Assembly: GCF_003014475.1 (NCBI RefSeq)
Contig: NZ_PYGJ01000014.1
Coordinates: forward strand, 45,396 to 109,395
Source of the DNA: Shimia abyssi
GTDB taxonomy: Bacteria > Pseudomonadota > Alphaproteobacteria > Rhodobacterales > Rhodobacteraceae
Reading direction: 5' to 3'
DNA length: 64,000 nucleotides
This document shows positions 1-8,972 of this stretch, piece after piece; positions within the stretch are counted from its first letter, which is position 1, and the number at the start of each line of letters is the position of its first letter. Made by a program: the position numbers and the translations under genes. The notes below the pieces were generated by a model. The model was not told the origin of the DNA, made no database searches, and saw only the letters and a program-made list of their open reading frames with translations.

Positions 1-810
1 GAGACGGAACAAGGATGTCCCCCCAGCCAATGTGCCGCCTGCGTTTGTCATCAGCGCATCCAGCCGGTCGCCATCCGATTGCAGCCGCGCCCGCGTAGTT
101 TGCGCCCACGACGGATCAGTCAAGGCCGCCGCCCCAATCTGCAATGCAGGTCCGGATACCGCCCATGGCCCCGTCATGTCGGCCATCCGCGCAATCAATT
201 CGGGATCGCCCAGCAGAAATCCCAGCCGCAACCCCGCCAGCCCCCAGAATTTGCCAAAGCTTTTGAGGATCAAACGTCCCGGTACAACTCCGTCACTGAC
301 AAAGCTCTCGTTTGGACAAACATCGCAAAAGCTTTCATCAATCACCGTTAAAGGGGCGTTCAGATCGTCGCGCGCCCATAGCCGACCAGTGGGGTTGTTC
401 GGATGCACCAGCACTCGCGCATTTGCCGGGTCGCCCACGGTCCAGCCTTGCGCCAGAAAGGCCGCAGTGTGTTCGTTGTAGGTGGGTTTGGGGATATCCA
501 CCGTTCCGCGCTTGGTTAACGCTGGGATGCGCGCAATCAATGCTGACGCGCCGGGGGCAGCCAAGACACCCATGTCTTCGGGCACATTCCAAAAGGCGCG
601 TGCCGCGTCCACCAAAACCGCTTGTGCGCCCTTGTCGGGCAGCTCGGCCCAAACGGTAGTTGGCACGTGGCGCACTGGATAAGGTACAGGGTTTATCCCG
701 GTCGAAAGATCAAGCCAAGCGTCGCGCGATCCACCCCATCTGGCAACGGCCGCGTCCACACCACCGCCATGATCACGCGTGTTCTGGTTAATCAGTGACG
801 CGATTGTCAT
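1..810 (-). CDS. cobC: Threonine-phosphate decarboxylase / CobC-type aminotransferase (partial)
   Basis: The gene runs off the left edge, so its C-terminus is missing; 270 codons are visible from ATG 810. It encodes a PLP enzyme of fold type I. In cobalamin synthesis this family makes or handles the aminopropanol phosphate linker. Visible landmarks are DLSTGINP at about residues 34-41 (typical of CobC/CobD), VIDESF at about 156-161 with the Asp that contacts the PLP ring nitrogen, and SFGKFWGLAGLR at about 184-195, where K187 is the predicted Schiff-base lysine. A histidinol-phosphate-type aminotransferase is the main alternative; the GINP motif argues for CobC. Confidence 0.85.
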   Translation of the reverse strand, partial: MTIASLINQNTRDHGGGVDAAVARWGGSRDAWLDLSTGINPVPYPVRHVPTTVWAELPDKGAQAVLVDAARAFWNVPEDMGVLAAPGASALIARIPALTKRGTVDIPKPTYNEHTAAFLAQGWTVGDPANARVLVHPNNPTGRLWARDDLNAPLTVIDESFCDVCPNESFVSDGVVPGRLILKSFGKFWGLAGLRLGFLLGDPELIARMADMTGPWAVSGPALQIGAAALTDPSWAQTTRARLQSDGDRLDALMTNAGGTLAGGTSLFRL

Positions 811-886
811 TTGCGCTCTCCCAAGGTTCACGGCGTTGAAGCCGAAATTCACGTTCTTGGCAAGACACCGCCGGAATCCCCAACCG

Positions 887-902
887 TTAATGGCATGTTA
901 AC
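887..902. promoter_or_regulatory. Candidate CtrA binding site (TTAA-N7-TTAAC)
   Basis: The bases TTAA-TGGCATG-TTAAC match the full alphaproteobacterial CtrA consensus with the correct 7-base spacer. The site lies 78 bases upstream of the receiver-like gene at 981 and 76 bases upstream of the divergent cobC start. CtrA control of either gene is inference from the motif. Confidence 0.5.
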
Positions 903-980
903 CTTTCGTTAGGAAACTCGTGACATCAGCAATTTCTTATGAATTTAGCGCAATTTGCCAAGACCACGGCAGGGGGGATC

Positions 981-1340
981 ATGCGCGCGTTGATCGTGGA
1001 AAATCAAGCGGAGCTCGGCGGCTTGTGGCAACGTCACATGCAGCGTTTGGGTGTAGACGCCGATCTGGTCTTGTCAGAGGCCGACGCACTCGCAGCTCTT
1101 GAGGCAGCGGATTATAATGTGATGGTTTTGGATTTGGTGTTGGAAAAGGGCGCGGCACTCGCGCTTTCGGATTACGCCAGCTATCGCCACCCGTCGGTCA
1201 AGGTGATCTTTGTCACCAATACCGGTTTCTTTTCCGACGGCTCGATCTTCAACCATTGTGCTAACGCTTGCGCATTTGTGCCAACTGGTACGCCGCCAGA
1301 TGATCTGGCGGCGATGGTCGAACATTACGGCACAGGTTAA
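981..1340 (+). CDS. Stand-alone receiver-like (CheY-fold) protein, degenerate
   Basis: The product is 119 aa, the size of one response-regulator receiver domain, with no output domain. The phospho-acceptor candidate is D51 in VMVLDLV and the switch Thr is T79 in FVTNTG. At the usual invariant lysine the protein reads FVPTGTP, so the lysine is replaced by Thr, and the N-terminal acidic pair is reduced to VEN. Phosphotransfer may therefore be impaired or altered. ATG 981 was chosen over the upstream ATG 939 because AGGGGGG lies just before it. A CtrA-like site lies upstream. The partner kinase is not in the window. Confidence 0.75.
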   Translation: MRALIVENQAELGGLWQRHMQRLGVDADLVLSEADALAALEAADYNVMVLDLVLEKGAALALSDYASYRHPSVKVIFVTNTGFFSDGSIFNHCANACAFVPTGTPPDDLAAMVEHYGTG

Positions 1341-1345
1341 AGTGC

Positions 1346-2320
1346 TTATCCGCGTCCGTGCGGGGCGTCGTAGTCCAGCACTGGGTTGATCGGAATAATC
1401 CGGTTTGGATTGATGCTCTCGTGGCTATAGTGATAGTGGCGTACGATATGATCCAGGTTCACCGTCTCGCGCACGCCTGGTATCTGATACAGTTCGCGCG
1501 TAAGGCCCCATAGATTGGGATAATCCACGATCCGACGTCGATTGCATTTGAAATGCAAATGATACACCGGATCAAACCGGATCAGCGTTGTAAATAGCCT
1601 CCAATCTGCCTCTGTCAGAATATCACCCATCAGGTAGCGATTGGTCGACAATCGCGCCTCCAGCCAGTCTAAAGTGTCAAACAGCGGATAGACCGCGTCT
1701 TCATACGCTTCCTGCGTTGACGAGAACCCGCTTTTGTACACCCCGTTGTTCAACGTGTGATAAATGCGTTCATTCACCTCTTCGATAGCGTCGCGCATCG
1801 CTTCCGGCCAGTAATCGAGTATATTTCCTGTGATCCCGTCAAAGGCACTGTTGAACATGCGGATAATCTCGGAACTCTCGTTCGACACGATGGTCTCGTT
1901 CTGTTTGTCCCACAAGATCGGCACCGTCACCCGGCCGGAATAGTCGGGGTCCGCGTGGGAATAGAGTTTGTACGCAAACTCGTGCCCATAAAGTGTATCT
2001 CCTGATGCGCCTTTGTCAGCGGTTTTGAATGTCCAGCCGTCATCCATCATGTCCGGATGTACGACCGACACGCTGACGTGCTGCTCCAGCCCTTTAAGTG
2101 CGCGGAAAATCATCGTGCGGTGGGCCCATGGGCAGGCGTTAGAAACATAGAGGTGATAGCGGCCGCTTTCCGCTTTAAATCCATCGCGCCCACTGGGGCC
2201 GGCGCTACCGTCTGCAGTGATCCAATTGCGAAACTGCGCCGCCGAGCGCACGAATTTACCGCCCGTTTCCTTGGTGTCGATCGGGTGTTTCACCCAGTTG
2301 CCGTCCAGCATATGTCCCAT
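1346..2320 (-). CDS. yqjG: Glutathionyl-hydroquinone reductase (Xi-class GST)
   Basis: This 324-aa thioredoxin-fold plus helical-domain protein reduces glutathionyl-hydroquinones, a cytosolic quinone-repair role. The NACPWAHR motif with the catalytic Cys at about residue 63 is diagnostic of the Xi class, as opposed to the Ser/Tyr classes. Later segments (DILTEADWRLFTTLIRFD, and VYHLHFKCN) also fit the family. Start ATG 2320 is preferred because GGGAG lies 7 bases before it; a GTG two codons upstream (2326) is possible. The 3' end faces the receiver-like gene with a 5-base gap. Confidence 0.9.
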   Translation of the reverse strand: MGHMLDGNWVKHPIDTKETGGKFVRSAAQFRNWITADGSAGPSGRDGFKAESGRYHLYVSNACPWAHRTMIFRALKGLEQHVSVSVVHPDMMDDGWTFKTADKGASGDTLYGHEFAYKLYSHADPDYSGRVTVPILWDKQNETIVSNESSEIIRMFNSAFDGITGNILDYWPEAMRDAIEEVNERIYHTLNNGVYKSGFSSTQEAYEDAVYPLFDTLDWLEARLSTNRYLMGDILTEADWRLFTTLIRFDPVYHLHFKCNRRRIVDYPNLWGLTRELYQIPGVRETVNLDHIVRHYHYSHESINPNRIIPINPVLDYDAPHGRG

Positions 2321-2491
2321 TGTCACGCTCCCGCTTGTTACCCACCCTATTTAGGTCTCCCTGACTGGGGAGAAAACGCAACACTGCGCAAAGGAGTTGC
2401 GCGCTGATGCACATGGTGGACTGTTTCATGAAATGTTGACTTGACCGAATCCATAATGAGCGGAACCCTACGGTCAGGAATGGAGCGCCGC

Positions 2492-2842
2492 ATGTCCACG
2501 TATATCCCACCAGAAGTTCAGGCAGGCCTGGATGCCGCACGCAAGAAAGATCGCCGTCGTCGCAACAAGATTCGCGTCGAAGCCGACGGGCAAAGCTTTC
2601 GCGTTATCCGCTTTCAGGAGGATGGCTTTACGCTCGATGTCGAAGACGCGCCGCATCTGCGCGGGCTGGTGGACCTGTATGATGGTGGGCGGCATTTTCT
2701 GCAATGCCTGATCGTTGCATCCGAAGAGGAAAGCGGTGAAATGCGCTATGAATTCAAGCGGGCGACACCAGCCACGGATCATGCTCCGGTGGATTTTGAG
2801 CTGGATGAGTTCGTGCCTGCTGGGCTGATTCCTCAATCCTGA
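2492..2842 (+). CDS. Conserved hypothetical protein, 116 aa
   Basis: I recognise no named domain. The protein has a very basic N-terminal stretch (ARKKDRRRRNKIR at about residues 17-29) followed by a probable beta-rich region and an acidic C-terminus. The pattern (basic helix, then VIRFQEDGFTLDVEDAP) recalls small PilZ-like or RNA-binding proteins, but that is weak. ATG 2492 is chosen over 2441 because GGAG lies at 2482-2485. It faces the MalY-type gene across an intergenic palindromic repeat. Confidence 0.7.
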   Translation: MSTYIPPEVQAGLDAARKKDRRRRNKIRVEADGQSFRVIRFQEDGFTLDVEDAPHLRGLVDLYDGGRHFLQCLIVASEEESGEMRYEFKRATPATDHAPVDFELDEFVPAGLIPQS

Positions 2843-2845
2843 TAA

Positions 2846-2946
2846 TCGCCCGGCGCGACAAAAAGACAGAACCGCGCGCCAACGGCGCGCCACGCCCAAC
2901 CCGCAGGGGCATGGCTTTGCCATGCGCCATAGGGGCGGGAGCATTT
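2846..2946. repeat. Intergenic palindromic element, copy A
   Basis: The interval between two convergent genes is filled by inverted repeats: GCGCGCC/GGCGCGC near 2872-2891, then GCATGGC-TTT-GCCATGC at 2909-2925, ending in GGGGCGGGAGC. The order 'CGCCCAACC-GC.G.GC - short hairpin - GGGCGGGAGC' recurs at about 56856-56908 with a different hairpin stem (GGCC-AAA-GGCC). It may act as a bidirectional transcript end, but there is no T-run. Confidence 0.55.
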
Positions 2947-2948
2947 CC

Positions 2949-4130
2949 TTATTGGAGATCCGAAAACGCCGCCTTGAGCCTTTCTGCGGCTTCGGCCACC
3001 CGTGACCGCTGTGTCGCCAGATTTACACGCTGGCACAATTCACCGCCAGCGCCAAATCCCGGACCGGACGATGCCGCGATCCGCGCACCGTCCCTAAAGC
3101 GGGCGTTGATCTCGTCATAACTCATACCAGTGCCCGCAAAATCCACCCACGCCAGGTAGGTCGACTGCAATGGCATCGACCAAACACCAGGAATGGAGTT
3201 CATCGCCTCGTCAAACAGCCGTCGATTGCCGTCCAGATGCGCCATTTGCGCATCCACCCAAGCCGCGCCGGCGGGGGAATATGCCGCTGTAATCATGTCG
3301 ATCCCAAGCGATGAGGGGCTATAATCCAGCGACTGCTGGGTTTGTTTCATTGTTGCTCGCAACGCGTTGTCGGGAATAATCATCGCGCCCGTGCGCTGCC
3401 CGGCGATATTAAACGTCTTGGACGCCGCCACCAGCGTTACGGTGCGATGGCGGTATTCGGGGGCGGCCACATCCATGGGCACAAACGTATTGCCGGCATA
3501 GACCAGATCGTGATGCACCTCATCCGACACCAGAATAAGATCATTGCGCTCGGCAAACTCCGCCACAGCGCGCAGCTCCTCTGATGTCCAAACCCGGCCT
3601 GACGGGTTCTGCGGCGAGCACCAGAGCAGGACCCGCTCGTCTCCCGACAGGCGTCTCTGAGCGTCGTCAAAATCTATCACATAGGTCTCGCCATCGCGCA
3701 CCAGTGGTATCTCGACCAACCGCCGCCCGCACTTTTTGGTCTTGTGGGCAAACTCGTGATATACGGGCGAGAAAATCACGACCCCTTCGCCCGGTGCCGC
3801 CCATGTCGTAATTGACATGGCAATTGCATTGCCAAGGCCCTGTGAGGTCAAAATCCAATCTGTATCAATGTCCCAGTTGTGCCGGTTGGCCATCCACCAT
3901 TGCACGGCTGCCTTATACTCCGGGTGATCCCAGCTATAGCCAAAAACGCCCCGCTCTGCCGCCTGCTTGACGGCGTCAATGACACAAGGCGCGGTCTGGT
4001 AATCCGAGTCGGCTGTCCACATCGCCAACCCGTCTTCGGCGGGCACACCATAGAGCCGCTGCATCTTATCCCATTTGGTTGAGTTGGTGCCGCGGCGTTC
4101 GATGATGGTGTCAAAGTCAAAGGTGGTCAT
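2949..4130 (-). CDS. MalY/PatB-type aminotransferase (cystathionine beta-lyase)
   Basis: This 393-aa PLP enzyme is the size of MalY/PatB C-S lyases, which cleave cystathionine or related thioethers to pyruvate, ammonia and a thiol. It has the N-terminal motif FDFDTIIERRGTNSTKWD typical of this subgroup, WCSPQNPSGRVW (substrate and PLP contacts), SDEVHHDLVY, and the PLP lysine in ASKTFNIAGQR. ATG 4130 follows GGAGACC; the upstream ATG 4145 would lie before that SD. The true substrate cannot be read from sequence, and a general aminotransferase function is possible. Confidence 0.88.
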   Translation of the reverse strand: MTTFDFDTIIERRGTNSTKWDKMQRLYGVPAEDGLAMWTADSDYQTAPCVIDAVKQAAERGVFGYSWDHPEYKAAVQWWMANRHNWDIDTDWILTSQGLGNAIAMSITTWAAPGEGVVIFSPVYHEFAHKTKKCGRRLVEIPLVRDGETYVIDFDDAQRRLSGDERVLLWCSPQNPSGRVWTSEELRAVAEFAERNDLILVSDEVHHDLVYAGNTFVPMDVAAPEYRHRTVTLVAASKTFNIAGQRTGAMIIPDNALRATMKQTQQSLDYSPSSLGIDMITAAYSPAGAAWVDAQMAHLDGNRRLFDEAMNSIPGVWSMPLQSTYLAWVDFAGTGMSYDEINARFRDGARIAASSGPGFGAGGELCQRVNLATQRSRVAEAAERLKAAFSDLQ

Positions 4131-4269
4131 GCAGGTCTCCGTCATGGGCCGAAAGTGGGTCCAAAACGCACGTTACCGCGCTTGCGCGTGGGTGCAACCC
4201 TAACTGAACGTGATTTGCCCAACAGGATATCCAACCGCCCCGGTTGCACCAAACGCGCGCTTGTCCTAG

Positions 4270-4791
4270 ATGAAGCGCATGATCAAACCTATTCTTATTC
4301 ACCCCGATCCCCGGCTCAAGAAAATCTGCGACGCTGTTGATGATTTGACAGATGAACGCCGTGCTTTGGCCAAGGATATGCTAGCGACCATGTATGACGC
4401 GCCGGGCATCGGCCTTGCCGCGCCTCAGGTCGGCGTATTAGAGCGCCTGATCGTGCTGGATTGCGTCAAAGACGGCGATCCGGAACCTACTGTGATGTTC
4501 AATCCCGAGGTTCTGAGTCACGCGGACGAGACCAATGTTTACGAGGAAGGTTGCCTGTCGATCCCCGATCAATTTGCCGAAGTCACCCGCCCGGCCGAGG
4601 TACGCGTCGGCTGGATCGATATCGACGGCAACCCACGGGAAAAAGACTTCGATGGCCTTTGGGCGACTTGTGCGCAGCACGAGATTGATCACCTCAACGG
4701 CAAGCTGTTCATTGACTATCTCGGACCAATGAAACGCCAGATGATGACCCGAAAATCCCAAAAGCTAAAGCGCGAGCTGGCTCGCGGATGA
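4270..4791 (+). CDS. def: Peptide deformylase 1
   Basis: Removes the formyl group from N-terminal formyl-Met of nascent proteins; a metalloenzyme. All three catalytic motifs are intact: GIGLAAPQVG, EEGCLSIP (metal Cys) and HEIDH (two metal His plus catalytic Glu). At 173 aa it is of family length. ATG 4270 is used; ATG 4279 (MIKPILIHPDP) is equally plausible because neither has a strong SD. It is the first gene of a tight cluster def-def-def-like-fmt, overlapping the next start by 4 bases (ATGA). Confidence 0.95.
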   Translation: MKRMIKPILIHPDPRLKKICDAVDDLTDERRALAKDMLATMYDAPGIGLAAPQVGVLERLIVLDCVKDGDPEPTVMFNPEVLSHADETNVYEEGCLSIPDQFAEVTRPAEVRVGWIDIDGNPREKDFDGLWATCAQHEIDHLNGKLFIDYLGPMKRQMMTRKSQKLKRELARG

Positions 4792-5282
4792 GCGTTCTGC
4801 CGCTTGTGTTCTGGCCAGACCCACGCCTGTCGCAGCCTTGCGCCCCAGTTGGTGAAGCGGATCACGAAGCGCTGGTCGCCGACATGTTTGACACGCTTTA
4901 TGCCGCCAAGGGACGCGGCCTTGCTGCACCACAAGTCGGTGTGCTGAGGCGCATTTTTGTCATGGATGTCGGCTGGAAAAGTGGCGATCCCACCCCAGAG
5001 GCGTTTCTTGACCCGGTCATCACGGTACGTGAGCAACGTGTCGACGTGCTCGAAGAAGGGTGCCTGTCGATCCCCGGCCTGATGGTGCCAGTCGAACGCC
5101 CTGTCGCGATCACACTTGCGTGGCGTGATGCACGTGGCGACATGCATATGCGTGATTTTGACGGGTTCGAGGCGCGATGTATCCAACACGAGATCGACCA
5201 TCTTGATGGGCGCATAACGCTCGATCATCTTTCATCACAAGACAAGGCCGCCCTGCTGGCCGAATATAAAGGGCCACAATGA
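4788..5282 (+). CDS. def: Peptide deformylase 2 (paralogue)
   Basis: The 164-aa paralogue has intact motifs GRGLAAPQVG, EEGCLSIP and HEIDH, so it should be an active deformylase. It overlaps deformylase 1 by 4 bases and deformylase-like 3 by 4 bases (ATGA at 5279), implying translational coupling. Sequence divergence from copy 1 suggests an old duplication, perhaps with different substrate or expression. Confidence 0.93.
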   Translation: MSVLPLVFWPDPRLSQPCAPVGEADHEALVADMFDTLYAAKGRGLAAPQVGVLRRIFVMDVGWKSGDPTPEAFLDPVITVREQRVDVLEEGCLSIPGLMVPVERPVAITLAWRDARGDMHMRDFDGFEARCIQHEIDHLDGRITLDHLSSQDKAALLAEYKGPQ

Positions 5283-5773
5283 CCGTTCGCAAATGCCTGC
5301 AATGGCCTGATAAACGCCTGCGCACACCCGCTGCGCCAATTTCGGAAATCACCGACGATGTGCGCCGTATCTGGGACGATCTGGTCGACACAATGGAGGC
5401 GATGCCCGGTGTCGGCATGGGCGCCAATCAGATTGGCGAGATGCACCGCCTGATCGTGGTTGATGCCTCGGATACGCGCGGCGCGGCGGTGCGGATGGCC
5501 AATCCCGAAATTCTGCACGCTTCGATCGAGGATCGCGAGCATGAAGAAGCCAGCCCGAACCTGCCCGGTGTGTCGGCCAAGATCAAACGCCCCCGTGCTG
5601 TGACCGTGCGCTTTCTGAACGAAGATGGCATGATTGACCGCAGGGATTACGTGGGCCTCTGGGCCACTTCGGTGCAGCATCAGATTGACCATATCAACGG
5701 TAAAATGTTCTTTGATCATCTGTCCAAAACCAAACGCGACATGCTGATCAAAAAGGCGCGCAAGCTCCGTTAA
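5279..5773 (+). CDS. Peptide deformylase-like protein, active site degenerate
   Basis: The 164-aa protein aligns end to end with the two upstream deformylases, but the catalytic motifs are changed. The first reads GVGMGANQ (Gln kept). EEGCLSIP has become EEASPNLP, so the metal-binding Cys is lost. HEIDH has become HQIDH, so the catalytic Glu is Gln while both His remain. It should not be a normal deformylase; a regulatory or binding role is possible. It lies 19 bases before fmt in the same apparent operon. Confidence 0.88.
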   Translation: MTVRKCLQWPDKRLRTPAAPISEITDDVRRIWDDLVDTMEAMPGVGMGANQIGEMHRLIVVDASDTRGAAVRMANPEILHASIEDREHEEASPNLPGVSAKIKRPRAVTVRFLNEDGMIDRRDYVGLWATSVQHQIDHINGKMFFDHLSKTKRDMLIKKARKLR

Positions 5774-5792
5774 CCGGCAAAGGATCTGCCTT

Positions 5793-6704
5793 ATGCGCAT
5801 TGTCTTTATGGGAACCCCGGATTTTTCCGTTCCAGTGCTCGACGCGCTGGTGGATGCGGGGCATGACATTGTGGCCGTCTATTGTCAGCCGCCACGGCCA
5901 GCCGGGCGTGGCAAGAAAGACCGGCCAACACCGGTGCACGCCCGCGCCGAGGCGCTGGGCCTGACCGTACGCCATCCCACGTCTCTCAAGACACCTGATG
6001 CGCAAGGCGACTTCTCTGCGTTGGGTTCAGATGTCGCCGTGGTCGTCGCTTACGGTCTGATCCTGCCCCAAGTCGTACTTGATGCGCCCAAGCAAGGGTG
6101 CCTCAATATCCATGCCAGCCTGTTGCCACGTTGGCGCGGGGCGGCGCCAATCCATCGCGCCATCATGGCGGGCGATCCTGATACGGGTATCTGCATCATG
6201 CAGATGGAGGCCGGGCTCGATACTGGCCCGGTGTTAATGCGATCAAAGACACCCATCCGGGCGGAGGAGACCACCGCCCAGCTGCACGACCGCCTCTCGG
6301 ATATGGGTGCATCACTCATCGTTGAAACGTTGAACCAGCTCGAAACGCTTGTCCCCGAACCACAGCCCGGCGAGGGTGTTACCTATGCGCACAAGATCGA
6401 CAAATCTGAGGCGCATATCGACTGGTCCGCGCCTGCGGTTGAGGTTGATCGAAAAATTCGCGGCCTTTCGCCGTTCCCCGGTGCCTGGACCGAGATCGAC
6501 GGCCAGCGTGTGAAACTGCTTTCCTCACGTCTTGTTGACAGGGGCGGGGCGCCTGGGACAGTGCTGGATGATACGCTCACCATCGCTTGCGGTTCCGGGG
6601 CGGTTCAGCTTCTGACCTTGCAACGCGCGGGCAAAGGCGCGCAGGATGCAGAGACCTTTCTGCGGGGCTTTCCTTTGCTCCCCGGTCGCCAGCTTCAGGA
6701 GTAG
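5793..6704 (+). CDS. fmt: Methionyl-tRNA formyltransferase
   Basis: Transfers a formyl group from 10-formyl-tetrahydrofolate to initiator Met-tRNA. The 303-aa protein opens [14 protein letters not shown], has the catalytic segment [15 protein letters not shown] (Asn, His) and the downstream Asp in DPDTGI, and the C-terminal OB-like domain (residues about 205-300). It is the last member of the deformylase cluster, so formylation and deformylation are co-expressed. Confidence 0.97.
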   Translation: MRIVFMGTPDFSVPVLDALVDAGHDIVAVYCQPPRPAGRGKKDRPTPVHARAEALGLTVRHPTSLKTPDAQGDFSALGSDVAVVVAYGLILPQVVLDAPKQGCLNIHASLLPRWRGAAPIHRAIMAGDPDTGICIMQMEAGLDTGPVLMRSKTPIRAEETTAQLHDRLSDMGASLIVETLNQLETLVPEPQPGEGVTYAHKIDKSEAHIDWSAPAVEVDRKIRGLSPFPGAWTEIDGQRVKLLSSRLVDRGGAPGTVLDDTLTIACGSGAVQLLTLQRAGKGAQDAETFLRGFPLLPGRQLQE

Positions 6705-6708
6705 CGGC

Positions 6709-6945
6709 ATGTTCTTTGCATTCTTTGGTACGGTCATCATTGCCGGTATCATCGGTTACGCATCCGAGCGAACCGGGTTTACCCACAACGGCTATATCCC
6801 TTCGATCATCATCTGCATCGGCGGAGCATTTCTATTTTTCATGATTTCGCGATTGTTCCACATCGGCTTTGGCAGTCCGGGCATGAACGCGATCATCTCT
6901 GCCATTGGTGCCTTGATCATCGTGCCAACGCATTATCGCAAGTGA
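6709..6945 (+). CDS. Small GlsB/YeaQ-like membrane protein
   Basis: The product is 78 aa with three hydrophobic segments (about residues 2-17, 27-47 and 58-73) and short loops. This is the layout of the YeaQ/YmgE/GlsB transglycosylase-associated family, although the Gly-rich pattern is weak. ATG 6709 follows AGGAG at 6697-6701 and starts 4 bases after fmt, so it probably shares the fmt transcript. Function unknown. Confidence 0.6.
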   Translation: MFFAFFGTVIIAGIIGYASERTGFTHNGYIPSIIICIGGAFLFFMISRLFHIGFGSPGMNAIISAIGALIIVPTHYRK

Positions 6946-7082
6946 ATGCGAACCGAGTCCTGTGGGGCACACCCCTGAAAAATTGACTAAATTTGTAGAC
7001 GAACTACCCCACCTCTTGCTAAGCTGACCTCACAATCGCGGCCGTCAAATGAGCCGCACTATATATATGAGGCAGCAGACCA

Positions 7083-8093
7083 GTGGCATTGTTCGGATTT
7101 GGAGGCGACTCCGCCGCGCCAAAAGTGACCGTTGTGACCACCATGAAAGACGAGGGGCCTTACATCCTCGACTGGGTGGCGCATTATCGGGCACTAGGAG
7201 CGACGGATATCGTTGTTTACACAAACGACTGTAGCGATCAGACAGACATGATCCTGCGCAATCTCAACCGCATGGGCGAAGTCCATCACCGCTTTAACCG
7301 CGTGATGCGACGAGGGCCGCACAAAAGCGCGCTCATGTGGGCGGAACAGGAACCTGTCGTGCGCGAGGCCGATTGGATCCTGGTGGTCGATGTGGACGAG
7401 TATCTTCAAATCAATGTGGGCGACGGAACGTTCGGCGCGCTGATCAACGCCTTCCCGGATGTCGACGCGATTTCGCTGGTTTGGCGCATCTTTGGCAATG
7501 ACGGTGTGCAGGACATGGTCGACACTCCCGTTCCATTGCAGTTCACCCGCACCCAGCCTGCCGAAGGTGCCGAAAACGAGCATCGTTTCTTCAAGACACT
7601 GTTTAAAAACGACAAGACCAAATTCAACCGCATGGGCGTTCACCGCCCGTTTATTCAGCAGGACCACGAGCCGATCAATTGGGTCACACCCGATGGCACG
7701 CGTTTGGATGATCGTCACGTCAAAGGCGGCCTGCATGTGCGCACAGGCTATGGCTATGATGTGGCCCAGCTAAATCACTATGCGCTACGCTCGATGGACA
7801 GCTTTCTCAATAAGCAACGCCGCGGAAGGGCCAACCACGTCAAAGGCAAGATTGATCTCGGTTACTGGCGCAAATTTGACAAGAATGATGTCGAAGATAC
7901 CACCCTTGCGCAACAGTTTGGCAAAGCTCTCAAGATCAAGGAATTGCTCCTGCGGGACGAGGCGGTCGCCAAGAACCACTTCAAGGCTGTGGAATGGGCT
8001 CAGGATCGCGCCCAACGCGCCCGCCGCCAGCCATTGGCTAAGAATTTTCTGGCCAATCTGGCCAAGCGTTACGAACTGGATCAGGCCGCCTGA
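7083..8093 (+). CDS. Glycosyltransferase family 2/92-like protein
   Basis: The 336-aa protein has a GT-A-like core: VTVVTTMKDEGPYILDWVAHY near the N-terminus, nucleotide-binding pattern VYTNDCSDQTD, and the metal DxD-type motif VVDVDEYL. This matches the Glyco_tranf_2_4/GT92-like proteins common in Roseobacters. The C-terminal 120 residues are basic and helical. The GTG start follows GAGGCAG. The next gene, a methyltransferase, starts 41 bases on, so the pair may decorate a surface polysaccharide. Confidence 0.8.
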   Translation: MALFGFGGDSAAPKVTVVTTMKDEGPYILDWVAHYRALGATDIVVYTNDCSDQTDMILRNLNRMGEVHHRFNRVMRRGPHKSALMWAEQEPVVREADWILVVDVDEYLQINVGDGTFGALINAFPDVDAISLVWRIFGNDGVQDMVDTPVPLQFTRTQPAEGAENEHRFFKTLFKNDKTKFNRMGVHRPFIQQDHEPINWVTPDGTRLDDRHVKGGLHVRTGYGYDVAQLNHYALRSMDSFLNKQRRGRANHVKGKIDLGYWRKFDKNDVEDTTLAQQFGKALKIKELLLRDEAVAKNHFKAVEWAQDRAQRARRQPLAKNFLANLAKRYELDQAA

Positions 8094-8134
8094 CGGCCCG
8101 ATCATTCACTTTGTAAAAGGTTTGGGGGAAAGAA

Positions 8135-8896
8135 ATGGCAATTTCCGACACGCTCGCCGTGCGCATCATGGATGTGGTCAAGGAACATGAACTGAGTGGC
8201 AACTTTGTTATGCTCGGTCGCCAACGCTGGATTGGCAAACGTCGCAAACGCTCTTCGGCATTGTTCGACGAAACGCTGGCTGAATATTATCCGGGCCTGA
8301 CCGAAGCCGATCTCAAAAACGCAGAGGACATCTACTCCGAAACGTTTTTTGAAAAAATCGGCTTTGACAAAGTGGACAGCATGGATGTGTCGGAATTTGA
8401 AAACGCCACCATTGTTCAAGACCTCGCCGGAGAATTGCCAGAAGACCTTATGAACCGGTTCGATGTTGTCTATGATGGCGGTACTTGTGAGCATGTTTTT
8501 GACCTGCCCACGGCCTATCGCAACATCAACAAGATGCTAAAGCCGGGCGGCGTGTTGATTGGTCATTCGCCTTGTAACAACTGGATAAACCACGGGTTTT
8601 ATCAAATCACCCCGGAAATGGTTTACGGTTTTTGGGAGAAAACACTCGGTTACGAAGTGCTGCAATGTGCGCTGCAACCGATGCTGCCAATGTTTGCTCG
8701 CCGTGTCGTGACCACCTCAAACCCCAATGAAACCGGGGTACGTCCGCGTCTGAAGGGCAAGCTGCCCGAAGGGCCGGTGATCCTGACCTACGCTGTGCGA
8801 AAACCGCTCAGCGGGGCAGGCGAAGGCGAAAAGGTGTACCAGAGCGACTATACTCAGCGCTGGGCCGAGAGCGACACGTCAATCGCGGCAGAGTAA
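8135..8896 (+). CDS. Class I SAM-dependent methyltransferase-like protein
   Basis: The 253-aa protein contains a Methyltransf_11-like core: RFDVVYDGGTCEHVFDL (motif II region, about residues 108-124) and MLKPGGVLIGHSP (post-II). The first 90 residues are charged and lack a clear GxGxG SAM motif; NFVMLGRQ at about residues 22-29 may replace it. It follows the glycosyltransferase gene, so a role in glycan modification is plausible. The substrate is unknown. Confidence 0.65.
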   Translation: MAISDTLAVRIMDVVKEHELSGNFVMLGRQRWIGKRRKRSSALFDETLAEYYPGLTEADLKNAEDIYSETFFEKIGFDKVDSMDVSEFENATIVQDLAGELPEDLMNRFDVVYDGGTCEHVFDLPTAYRNINKMLKPGGVLIGHSPCNNWINHGFYQITPEMVYGFWEKTLGYEVLQCALQPMLPMFARRVVTTSNPNETGVRPRLKGKLPEGPVILTYAVRKPLSGAGEGEKVYQSDYTQRWAESDTSIAAE

Positions 8897-8972
8897 AGTG
8901 CTAAAGAGTTTGCTATCGCTGGCTCAAATGCCGGCGGTGGCACAAACGCTTCCAGGCCACGGCGCAGCCCAG

